A model generated the notes under the pieces. That model was not told the DNA's origin and made no database searches. It was given only the letters and a program-made list of their open reading frames with translations. From Eubacterium sp. (GTDB lineage Bacteria > Bacillota_A > Clostridia > Lachnospirales > Lachnospiraceae), in the NCBI GenBank assembly GCA_017475785.1, contig JAFVEX010000088.1, positions 1-40,310 on the forward strand: a DNA stretch of 40,310 nucleotides, written 5' to 3'. Numbering within the stretch: the stretch's first letter is position 1; every line of letters begins with the position of its first letter. Shown piece after piece: positions 24,832 to 31,556 of the stretch. The translations under genes were made by a program, and so were the position numbers.

Positions 24832-26469
24832 ATGAAAACTGCAAAACCAATCAGATGGGGTGTGTTTCTGATTCCGTGGATCCTGGTTATTGCGACAATC
24901 ATTCTGAATCTGGTCAGTGCGGATGCCTTCAATTCTGTAATTATGGCAATTACATCCTTTATCTTGGATGATTTTGACTGGCTGTTTGCGCTGATGGCGT
25001 TTGTATGTGTGATCCTGGTTGCCGCAGCTTATTTTTCGCCATTCGGAAATGTCCGCATCGGCGGCAGAAACGCAAAGCCGATTCTGAACCAGACGAATTA
25101 CATCTGGATCGTGCTGTGCACAATCATGGCGGCAGGAATCCTGCTGTGGGCCTGCGCGGAACCGATGTATCATTACTTCGGACCGCCTTCATCGATCACA
25201 CCGGAGTCGCCGGAAGCGATTACCTTTATTATGAAAGATATCTTTCTGGAGTGGACCTTCACCCCAATGTGTATCTACGGCATGCCGGCAATTCTCTTTG
25301 CGTTCCTGTTTTTCAACGCGAAGAAGAAATATTCCATCGGCTCCATGCTCTATCCGGCATTCAGCTATAAGACGGCCGAGAAGGCCGGTCCGGTGGTTGA
25401 CTGTGTCTGCCTGTTCGCGCTCGTCTGCGGTATGGCAGCCAGCATGGGTTCTGCGATTTTCCTCGTGGCGGACGGTACCAGCAGCCTTTCCGGCGGCGCC
25501 CTGAAATCCACCGCGACACTGTGGACGATCATTGCGGCGATTATCGTGACGGCATTTGTCGCTTCCGCTGTATCCGGCGTTATGAACGGAATCCGCATCC
25601 TGTCCACGATCAACTCCAGAATCTACATGGTGCTGGGACTGTTCGTATTCCTGTTCGGACCGACATTTTATATTCTGAAACTGACAATCGAGGGATTCGG
25701 GGCGTATCTGTCCTCCTTCTGCCAGTCCTCGCTGTTTCTCTCAGCGGCGGACGGAGACGGGTGGGCGATGTGGTGGCCGGTCTTCTACTGGTGCAACTGG
25801 ATGGCGTGGATGCCGGTTACCTCTACATTCCTCGGCAAGATCTCCAGGGGCTATTCGGTCAAAGAAGTGATCCGCGTCATCGTGGTATTCCCTGCGCTGT
25901 TCTCCGTCGCGTGGCTGGGTCTGTTCTCCTCTTCGTCGATCTACTATGAGCTGGCGGGAAAGGGAATCAACGACGCGATGCAGGCGGGCGGAACCGCATC
26001 CGCGACTTACGCCGTGCTGCAGCAGCTGCCGATTCCGGTAATCAGTATCGCCGTTTTCCTGGCGATTGTATTTGTATCCTTCATTACGGCATCTGACTCC
26101 AACACGAACGCGATGGCGGGCCTCTGCACAGAGGGCGTGTCCACAGACGATACGGAATCCCCGTCCTGGCTGAAAATTGTCTGGGGCATCACGATCGGCG
26201 TGCTGTGCGTCATTTTCATCAATGCATTCAAGTCCACGGACGCGCTGAAGTATCTGTCCAATCTGGGCGGGTTCCCGATCGTATTCCTCCTGATCATTAT
26301 TGCCGTGTCCTTTGTCAAGGTCATGAGCAATCCGAAGAAATACGATACCTTCAAAGAGGACTATGATGAGACCGGACGGCCGATCCCGTCCGTGCGGCTG
26401 ACATCAGAGCAGGATGAGGACAAGGAGCGCACGAAGGCACAGAAGGATCCGGAGGCAGCGGAAGCCTGA
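24832..26469 (+). CDS. BCCT family transporter
   Basis: 545 residues, 12 hydrophobic segments, from ATG 24832 after AAAGGGGG. The BCCT signature region is PVFYWCNWMAWMPVTSTFLG followed by KISRGYSVKEV, and an earlier ILLWACAEPMYHYFGPPSS segment is typical. The family moves betaine, carnitine, choline or related zwitterions, often by Na+ symport or exchange. The last 50 residues are charged and cytosolic. It is last in the flavoprotein-ETF-GlpP operon, so it may bring in the substrate, but no specificity motif is readable by eye. Confidence 0.92.
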   Translation: MKTAKPIRWGVFLIPWILVIATIILNLVSADAFNSVIMAITSFILDDFDWLFALMAFVCVILVAAAYFSPFGNVRIGGRNAKPILNQTNYIWIVLCTIMAAGILLWACAEPMYHYFGPPSSITPESPEAITFIMKDIFLEWTFTPMCIYGMPAILFAFLFFNAKKKYSIGSMLYPAFSYKTAEKAGPVVDCVCLFALVCGMAASMGSAIFLVADGTSSLSGGALKSTATLWTIIAAIIVTAFVASAVSGVMNGIRILSTINSRIYMVLGLFVFLFGPTFYILKLTIEGFGAYLSSFCQSSLFLSAADGDGWAMWWPVFYWCNWMAWMPVTSTFLGKISRGYSVKEVIRVIVVFPALFSVAWLGLFSSSSIYYELAGKGINDAMQAGGTASATYAVLQQLPIPVISIAVFLAIVFVSFITASDSNTNAMAGLCTEGVSTDDTESPSWLKIVWGITIGVLCVIFINAFKSTDALKYLSNLGGFPIVFLLIIIAVSFVKVMSNPKKYDTFKEDYDETGRPIPSVRLTSEQDEDKERTKAQKDPEAAEA

Positions 26470-26483
26470 AGTGTGGCAGCAAA

Positions 26484-26560
26484 GTGGCAAGGAGCGGTTC
26501 TTTGTTACACCTTGGATATGGGAAAAATGAACATGTGACAGAGAACCGTCCCATTGTCAC
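26484..26560. terminator. Hairpin element, GCGGTTCT/AGAACCGTCCC type
   Basis: GTGGCAA...GCGGTTCTTTGTTACA (26484-26509) pairs with TGTGACAGAGAACCG...TTGTCAC (26534-26560). It belongs to the same family as 14416-14474 and 27071-27099 and follows the BCCT gene. Confidence 0.75.
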
Positions 26561-26593
26561 CTGAAACATGACAATATGAGAGGCGGGAGATTG

Positions 26594-27076
26594 ATGAGCA
26601 GAGAACAGATTACATTGAACTACCAGCTGACAAAAGACGAGGCATATGAGGCTTTTTATCTGCATGCCTCCCGCCGCTCCAGAACAGTGAAACTGATCGT
26701 GAGCGCCGTACTGACGGCGCTTGCGGTGATTTTGCTGGGTTTTTATGCGCTGGACAGCCGGAGAATACACATGCTGTTTCTGGCTGTCTGCGCCATCGCA
26801 CTGCTTTTTTACATCCTGTATCAGCCGGTGCTGCAGGCAAAAAGAGGCGCCCGCCTGGTCGAAAAGGCGGGCGGGAAGTACCGGATCATACTGCACAGGG
26901 ACGGCAGAATCGTTCTGCCGGACGGCGGAGTTTTAAATATGTCCGGCGACAAGTATGCGCGCGCCGTCGAGACAGATACCATTTTCGCGCTGCGCCCGGA
27001 CGCGCAGCACACCATCTGCATCCCGAAGCGGATTCTCTCTGAGGATGAGGCAGAATTTATCCGCGCCTTGTTGTGA
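26594..27076 (+). CDS. YcxB-like membrane protein
   Basis: 160 residues from ATG 26594 (GGCGGGAG upstream; an earlier ATG at 26576 lacks a site). The plan is a short N-terminal soluble strand region (ITLNYQLTKDEAYEAFYLH), two hydrophobic segments at about 31-50 and 57-76, and a C-terminal PH-like beta region ending in CIPKRILSEDEAEFIRALL, as in YcxB/DUF3592-type proteins. No function is established. It stands alone between two hairpins and convergent with the yitT-like gene. Confidence 0.7.
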   Translation: MSREQITLNYQLTKDEAYEAFYLHASRRSRTVKLIVSAVLTALAVILLGFYALDSRRIHMLFLAVCAIALLFYILYQPVLQAKRGARLVEKAGGKYRIILHRDGRIVLPDGGVLNMSGDKYARAVETDTIFALRPDAQHTICIPKRILSEDEAEFIRALL

Positions 27077-27099
27077 CAGAAAACCGTCCTTTGTCACAA
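27071..27099. terminator. Short hairpin between convergent ycxB-like and yitT-like genes
   Basis: TTGTGACA (27071-27078) pairs with TGTCACAA (27092-27099) around GAAAACCGTCCTT. It overlaps the ycxB-like stop codon. Third member of the CCGTCC/TGTCAC hairpin family in this window. Confidence 0.6.
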
Positions 27100-27117
27100 C
27101 AGAAAACTACACCTCTT

Positions 27118-27984
27118 TCAAAGCACCTCATCCGACAGCTTCTCAAAATCCCGGTTCGTTCCGAACACGTGCATCAGCGGCATAACCTTTACAAAGCAGT
27201 CGATCTCCTGTTCCACCAGAAACGCGCGGAGACGAATGTATTCTTTTGAAGTGCAGACACAGTCCATTTCTATTTTTCCCGCACCTGTATAGGCCCCTGT
27301 AATCGGATGGCTGCTCATGGTCTTGTGCAGCGTTTCGATCATATAGGTGCGAATCTCTTCCTGGCGGTTCGCCACGATCTGCACATCGTACAGCTTCGGT
27401 CCCATATGAAACAGCACATAGTTCATGACATTCACCGTGACAAGCTGCCCGAGAAACGCGTAGACAAGCGTTTCGAAGGAATAGGTGGTCAGCATCAGCA
27501 GCATGATGCCGCCGTCAATGAGCAGCATGACATTTCGCAGCTCCATCGCAGGCAGCAGCAGACGCTTCAGGATTTTTGAAGACGTGTCGAGACCGCCGTA
27601 CGAGAATCCGATCCGCAGAACAATGCCGGAGCCGGCGCCGTACAGAACGCCGAACAGCGCGACGGCGATCAGCCGCTCCTGAAAAACGATCTCGACCGTT
27701 ACACGGTTCAGAACCCACAGGATGGCCGGATACAGAACGGAAAGGAACAGAATGCTTTTCACTTCGTCCTTTCCGAGTACCAGAAGTGTCGCCCCGAGGA
27801 TGAGGAGTGTGATGAGATAGTACATCACTGTATAGTTTTGTCCCGTAAAGTGCGCCAGCACCATGCTGAGGCCGGCGATGCCGGTCGCCGGAAATCCGTT
27901 CGGCAGGGCGACCCAGTTCAGGCCGGCGCTGCAGAGAATACAACTGAAGATGCACAGGATCAATTTTTTTGTCTTTTGTCTCAT
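27118..27984 (-). CDS. YitT family membrane protein (DUF161 plus DUF2179)
   Basis: 288 residues from the ATG at 27984, which has GGAAAGGA upstream. Five or six hydrophobic segments fill residues 1-200 (LNWVALPNGFPATGIAGLSM and GFSYGGLDTSSKI are typical YitT segments). The C-terminal DUF2179 domain includes HKTMSSHPITGAYTGAGK and ends at DFEKLSDEVL. The longer frame to 28167 is the translated attenuator leader, not protein. Function of the family is unclear; putative transporter. Its leader matches the attenuators of the MFS and flavoprotein operons, suggesting common GlpP-type control. Confidence 0.88.
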   Translation of the reverse strand: MRQKTKKLILCIFSCILCSAGLNWVALPNGFPATGIAGLSMVLAHFTGQNYTVMYYLITLLILGATLLVLGKDEVKSILFLSVLYPAILWVLNRVTVEIVFQERLIAVALFGVLYGAGSGIVLRIGFSYGGLDTSSKILKRLLLPAMELRNVMLLIDGGIMLLMLTTYSFETLVYAFLGQLVTVNVMNYVLFHMGPKLYDVQIVANRQEEIRTYMIETLHKTMSSHPITGAYTGAGKIEMDCVCTSKEYIRLRAFLVEQEIDCFVKVMPLMHVFGTNRDFEKLSDEVL

Positions 27985-28079
27985 AGTGACAGTTTCCTTT
28001 CCGGTACATGCGATCGGGATAAGCAGGAATTTGGGCAAGTAAAATGGCAAGTTAAGCGAGAAGAGATGTACCAGTATAT

Positions 28080-28158
28080 AAAAAAGATAATTCCGACAGG
28101 CCGATCCGCTGATCGGTGCTGCAGAAATTACCTCTCTCTCAATCTCTTCCGGTGATTT
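28080..28158 (-). promoter_or_regulatory. Transcription attenuator of the yitT-like gene (putative GlpP-type target leader)
   Basis: On the minus strand AAATCACC (28151-28158) pairs with GGTAATTT (28125-28132), enclosing GGAAGAGATTGAGAGAGA. The GGTAATTT arm also starts a strong terminator, GGTAATTTCTGCAG..CCGATC with GATCGG.CTGTCGGAATTATC (28132 to 28086), followed by TTTTTT (28080-28085). A -35-like TTGACG lies upstream at about 28190, but no convincing -10 at normal spacing was found. Confidence 0.8.
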
Positions 28159-28252
28159 CCATGCCACTCTATCATAAAGTATTGTTTTCCGTCAAGAGAA
28201 GGCAGCAGCGATCCTGCCCAAAAGTTGCGTCAAAAGAAAAACCGGCTTGCAG

Positions 28253-28281
28253 TTGTTATTATAATGTAAATACGTTAAAAT
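28253..28281 (+). promoter_or_regulatory. Promoter retained upstream of the decayed antitoxin-like gene
   Basis: TTGTTA (28253-28258), 17-bp spacer, TAAAAT (28276-28281). The spacer keeps most of the ATTATAACG..CGTTATAAT operator seen at 31038-31061. It could now drive the acetyltransferase gene. Confidence 0.6.
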
Positions 28282-28302
28282 ACTGCCGGAGAAGTTGTGG
28301 TT

Positions 28303-28410
28303 ATGAACGAGATCGCGAACGGAGAGCAGGAGCTCATGAATCCGGTTCATATCATAACTCAGGCAGAGGAAAACATCGCAGGATCTGCTATACGTGAAAG
28401 AAAGAGCTGA
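28303..28410 (+). pseudogene. Internally deleted copy of the XRE antitoxin-like gene
   Basis: The 35-codon frame reads MNEIANGEQELMNPVHI and continues to a TGA at 28408-28410. It joins the start and NEIANG segment of the XRE gene at 31083 directly to its QELMNPVHI segment, so about 55-60 codons including most of the HTH are missing, apparently in frame. Further downstream the similarity continues as QAEENIAGSAIRE versus QAEGKYRGIRYTW with drift. The upstream region also aligns with that of the intact gene. The stop is 2 nt from the next ATG. Confidence 0.75.
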
Positions 28411-28412
28411 AA

Positions 28413-28979
28413 ATGTCAAGTGAACGAATAAAAATGGAGCGCGGTGAGTGGTACGATGCAAATTTTGACAGAGAGCTGTTGAGGCTTCGATCGGTCGCGG
28501 ACGGGCTTTGTTTTGATTATAATCACACGAGACCGGGCAGCCCCGATCAGGAGAAGTTCCTGTGTCAATTACTTCATGTGGAGGAGTTGCCGCAGGGCCT
28601 CACGCTTCTGGCACCGGTTTACATGGATTACGGCAGCAATGTTCATTTTGGGAAAGAAGTGTTTGTAAATCACGGGTGTTACTTCATGGACGGTGCAGAG
28701 ATTGCGATCGGCGACCACGCTTTTATCGGACCATACTGCGGCTTTTATACGGCAACGCATCCGCTTGATTATCCGCGCAGAAATCGCGGTCTGGAAAAGG
28801 CAAAGCCAATCAGCATCGGAGATAACTGCTGGCTCGGTGCAAATGTCGTGGTGCTGCAGGGCGTCCGGATCGGCAGCGGTTGTGTGATTGCGGCCGGCAG
28901 TGTCGTGAAGGACGACATTCCTGATCATACAGTGGCGGCCGGTAACCCCGCGAGGGTAATCAGGACAATCAAAGGTTGA
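28413..28979 (+). CDS. Sugar O-acetyltransferase (LacA/Maa type, hexapeptide repeat)
   Basis: 188 residues. MERGEWYDANFDRELLRLR is the N-terminal maltose-acetyltransferase-like cap; the left-handed beta-helix follows (NVHFGKEVFVNHGCYFMD, AEIAIGDHAFIGPYCGFYTA, PISIGDNCWLGANVVVLQGV). THPLDYPRRNR includes the catalytic His. It acetylates sugars with acetyl-CoA in the cytosol. The ribosome site (AAAGAG) is weak. It now sits behind the promoter of a decayed antitoxin gene and in front of a truncated SWIM gene, so its neighbourhood is rearranged although the gene itself is full length. Confidence 0.92.
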   Translation: MSSERIKMERGEWYDANFDRELLRLRSVADGLCFDYNHTRPGSPDQEKFLCQLLHVEELPQGLTLLAPVYMDYGSNVHFGKEVFVNHGCYFMDGAEIAIGDHAFIGPYCGFYTATHPLDYPRRNRGLEKAKPISIGDNCWLGANVVVLQGVRIGSGCVIAAGSVVKDDIPDHTVAAGNPARVIRTIKG

Positions 28980-29430
28980 GGCGAGAGTTCAGGGTACACG
29001 AAAGACACCCTACAGAGTTGAAATCCGCATCAGTCCCCTCTCTGAACAAACCTGCCAGAAGATCATAGAAAAATGTGGCAGAAGCATTCAAAATATAGAA
29101 AGCCTCATTAACGGACATTTCCCTGACGAACTGCAGGATCTGTTTACGAACAAAGAAGGCCTGTTTCCAACCCCGCGGGAGATTAGCTTCAGCTGCAGCT
29201 GCCCGGACTGGGCACTGATGTGTAAGCATGTTGCCGCGGCCATGTACGGAATCGGCGTGCGCCTGGATGAAAACCCGTTTTATTTCTTTGAGCTTCGCGG
29301 AATTGATGTTGACCGGTTTATCAGCGTGACACTGGAAAACAAAGTGGAGAGCATGCTCAGCAATTCGGATAATAAAAGCGACCGGATCATGGACGATGCT
29401 GACCTGACAAAGCTGTTCGGTGTGCTGTAA
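28972..29430 (+). pseudogene. 5'-truncated SWIM zinc-finger family protein
   Basis: The frame is open from before the acetyltransferase stop and reads into ARVQGTRKTPYRVEIRIS, a typical internal segment of SWIM proteins, with no start codon before it. The zinc finger is SCSCPDWALMCKHVAAAMYG (CxC...CxH), followed by RLDENPFYFFELRG and a C-terminal LTKLFGVL. Full family members are 250 residues or longer with an N-terminal portion that is missing here. The break coincides with the end of the acetyltransferase gene, suggesting a recombination junction at about 28972-28985. A protein from the internal ATG at 29218 would lack half the finger. Confidence 0.75.
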
Positions 29431-29558
29431 GAGATAGCAGGAGCAATCCCGATGTAATCATTTCGGTACTTTTGGCGAGTGAATCATGTTATGATTTTGA
29501 CAGCAGATCTGAATACAATGCAGTGCAAAACAGCATCGCATCAAACAGGAGAACTGAT

Positions 29559-29954
29559 ATGCTGAATATTCAATTTGGAGAGATGGAGCGAGTCGCTTAC
29601 GGACCGACGTATTTCAAATACAATTATGAACTTGAATGGCTGCAGGATCCGTTCGTACAGAAGATGATAGAGGATGTCGACAAGTCCCGTTACGTGGAGG
29701 GTGGCGTCATCGACAGTGAAGTACTCGGGCCGATTCCGCCGGAGCGGCTGTCAGGCGGAGTTCAGACGCTTATTATGATATATGAGCTGCCCGGGAAAGT
29801 ATTCGATGCCACAAGCTGCGGTCCGAACTGTGCGCGATGGCTTCTGGAGATCGGGAAGAAAAAGGATATAACAGAGATCCATATTGTCAATGCAGGACGC
29901 TGTGTACATGACATGGAAGATTATACAATCTCTGCCAACCAAGAATCCTTCTAA
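29559..29954 (+). CDS. DUF4869 domain protein, copy 2 (orphan)
   Basis: 131 residues from ATG 29559 with CAGGAGA upstream; the longer frame has no site. It keeps MLNIQFGEM, LGPIPPERLSGGVQTLIM (with LSGG) and TSCGPNCARWLLEIGKKKDI. It lacks about 14 residues of the region that reads MDF in copies 1 and 3. No P-loop partner follows; the next gene is PhzF. It may work with a P-loop partner encoded elsewhere, or be a decaying copy. An extended -10 (TGTTATGAT) lies about 60 bp upstream. Confidence 0.8.
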   Translation: MLNIQFGEMERVAYGPTYFKYNYELEWLQDPFVQKMIEDVDKSRYVEGGVIDSEVLGPIPPERLSGGVQTLIMIYELPGKVFDATSCGPNCARWLLEIGKKKDITEIHIVNAGRCVHDMEDYTISANQESF

Positions 29955-30015
29955 TACTAATTTCCAAGGGTGTTGGTCAGTCTGGCAACAGAGGTTTTTC
30001 AGCTTTTGTGAAAGA

Positions 30016-30044
30016 TTGACCCCATGTTTTTTGGGTGATATCCT
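30016..30044 (+). promoter_or_regulatory. Promoter of the phzF-like gene
   Basis: TTGACC (30016-30021), 17-bp spacer, TATCCT (30039-30044). Confidence 0.6.
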
Positions 30045-30068
30045 AAAGGCGAAAAGGAGGTAATGCCT

Positions 30069-30872
30069 GTGAAATACTATGTTGTAGATGCGTTTACGAC
30101 TGAACAGTTCAAAGGAAATCCTGCCGGAGTCTGCGTCCTGGAAGGGGAATGGCCATCGGCGGAGACCATGCAGAAGATCGCGGCGGAGAATCGCCTGTCT
30201 GAAACAGCTTTTGTCAACTGTCAGGAGGATGGCAGCTACGTTCTTCGTTATTTTTCCCCCGGAAGCGAGGTAGGCCTCTGCGGCCATGCTACGCTGGGCA
30301 CCAGCTATGTACTGGCTCATTTTGTAGATCCCGAAGCTAGCGTGTTTCACTATCACACCCGTGATGAGGATGTGGCGGCGTATAAGCTGCCCGGCGACCG
30401 CTATGAGCTGGACTTCCCCGCCTGGGAGGAAAAAGCTGTAGAGGTGGATGAAAGAATTCTTGCCGCGCTAAACGGCATCCGTCCTCTTGAAGTGCTGGAA
30501 ACCCGGGATTTGACCTGCATTCTGGAGTCGGAAGAAGCGGTGCGGAATTTTGTCCCTGATCAGGAAGCCATTGACGCCCTGCCTGATAAGTATTTGGGGC
30601 TGCTTATTACTGCCCGGGGCAAAAACAGCGATTTCGTAGACCGCAGCTTTTTCCCGAAGCTCGCCATCCCGGAGGATCCGGTCTGCGGCTCCGCCAAGTG
30701 CACGCTGATCCCCCTTTGGAGCAAGCGGCTGGGCAAGAACGAGCTGGTAGGTCATCAGCTTTCCCCGCGTACGGGTGTCGTCTATTGCAGGCATGAAGGA
30801 GACCGTGTAAAGATCAGCGGTAATGTCGCGCTTTACATGGCCGGTGAAATAAACATTCAGGAGGGACAATAA
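30069..30872 (+). CDS. PhzF family isomerase/epimerase
   Basis: 267 residues from GTG 30069, which is 8 nt after GGAGG; the ATG at 30063 is too close to the site, and family members usually begin MKYYVVDAFT. Key segments: GNPAGVCVL (about 15-23), NRLSETAFV with the catalytic Glu, GSEVGLCGHATLGTSYVLAH (about 71-90), and EDPVCGSAKCTLIPLW (about 201-216). PhzF proteins are diaminopimelate-epimerase-fold enzymes; the physiological substrate is usually unknown outside phenazine producers. Monocistronic between its own promoter and a strong terminator. Confidence 0.92.
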   Translation: MKYYVVDAFTTEQFKGNPAGVCVLEGEWPSAETMQKIAAENRLSETAFVNCQEDGSYVLRYFSPGSEVGLCGHATLGTSYVLAHFVDPEASVFHYHTRDEDVAAYKLPGDRYELDFPAWEEKAVEVDERILAALNGIRPLEVLETRDLTCILESEEAVRNFVPDQEAIDALPDKYLGLLITARGKNSDFVDRSFFPKLAIPEDPVCGSAKCTLIPLWSKRLGKNELVGHQLSPRTGVVYCRHEGDRVKISGNVALYMAGEINIQEGQ

Positions 30873-30893
30873 ATACAGATCATTTCTACCGAG

Positions 30894-30933
30894 GAGGGCG
30901 CCGCACTAATTGCTTAGTGCGACACCCTCTTTT
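30894..30933 (+). terminator. Strong rho-independent terminator after phzF-like gene
   Basis: GAGGG.G.CGCACTAA pairs with TTAGTGCG.C.CCCTC, then TTTTG. Confidence 0.9.
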
Positions 30934-31032
30934 GTTATGCCTGAAAAATGGTACGGATTGTTTCTCCTGAAGGTCTGGGGAGTACACCCGATCTGTGCAC
31001 GAAAGACACGGCAGAAGAGACTTTGCGGGCGG

Positions 31033-31061
31033 TTGAAATTATAACGCGTATACGTTATAAT
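31033..31061 (+). promoter_or_regulatory. Promoter with embedded inverted-repeat operator of the XRE/HipA-like pair
   Basis: TTGAAA (31033-31038), 17-bp spacer, TATAAT (31056-31061). A perfect 9-bp inverted repeat, ATTATAACG (31038-31046) and CGTTATAAT (31053-31061), covers the spacer and the -10. This is the expected place for autorepression by the XRE protein. Confidence 0.85.
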
Positions 31062-31082
31062 GCTGTCGAAGGAGTTGCTGTT

Positions 31083-31556
31083 ATGAATGAGAAATTTACA
31101 GAAAAACTGAAATCATCCGGGCTGACCATGTACCGGCTTTCCAGGATGACCGGAATCCCTTACACAACAATCAACGAAATCGCGAACGGGAAAAAGGACA
31201 TTAATTACCGGCCGGCAGATATTGTCTGTAGGCTGGCAGCGGCGCTGAACACTACCATGCAGGAGCTCATGAACCCGGTTCATATTATGAATCAGGCAGA
31301 GGGAAAATATCGCGGGATCCGCTATACGTGGAAATACGATCGGACAATGCACCTGCATCTGACGACGGAGAATGGGGATTATATCATTCCGACGAACTAT
31401 CAGATGACGAATCCGGAATACCGCGGGGTATATATTGCAGCTGCTGAGATGTATATTGACAGGTATCTGGAAGAACGCAGAATGGAGGAAGCGCTGCAGC
31501 AGTTTGCTGCAGAGGAAGGGGCGGCACATGGCAGAAGTCTATCGGTTGATGCATAA
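31083..31556 (+). CDS. XRE family antitoxin-like regulator (HipB-type role)
   Basis: 157 residues from ATG 31083, with GAAGGAG upstream. The HTH is TMYRLSRMTGIPYTTINEIANGKK, at about residues 15-38. The rest, from about 65 on, is a second domain with an RYTWKYD strand and a charged helical tail. The stop is 29 nt inside the following HipA-like gene, so the pair is translationally coupled. The palindrome over its promoter supports autoregulation. An internally deleted relative exists at 28303-28410. Confidence 0.85.
   Translation: MNEKFTEKLKSSGLTMYRLSRMTGIPYTTINEIANGKKDINYRPADIVCRLAAALNTTMQELMNPVHIMNQAEGKYRGIRYTWKYDRTMHLHLTTENGDYIIPTNYQMTNPEYRGVYIAAAEMYIDRYLEERRMEEALQQFAAEEGAAHGRSLSVDA

Noticed and set aside
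27985..28167. 61-codon N-terminal extension of the yitT-like frame
   Set aside because: It is the translation of the attenuator hairpins and lacks a ribosome site; the ATG at 27984 has one and gives a normal YitT length.
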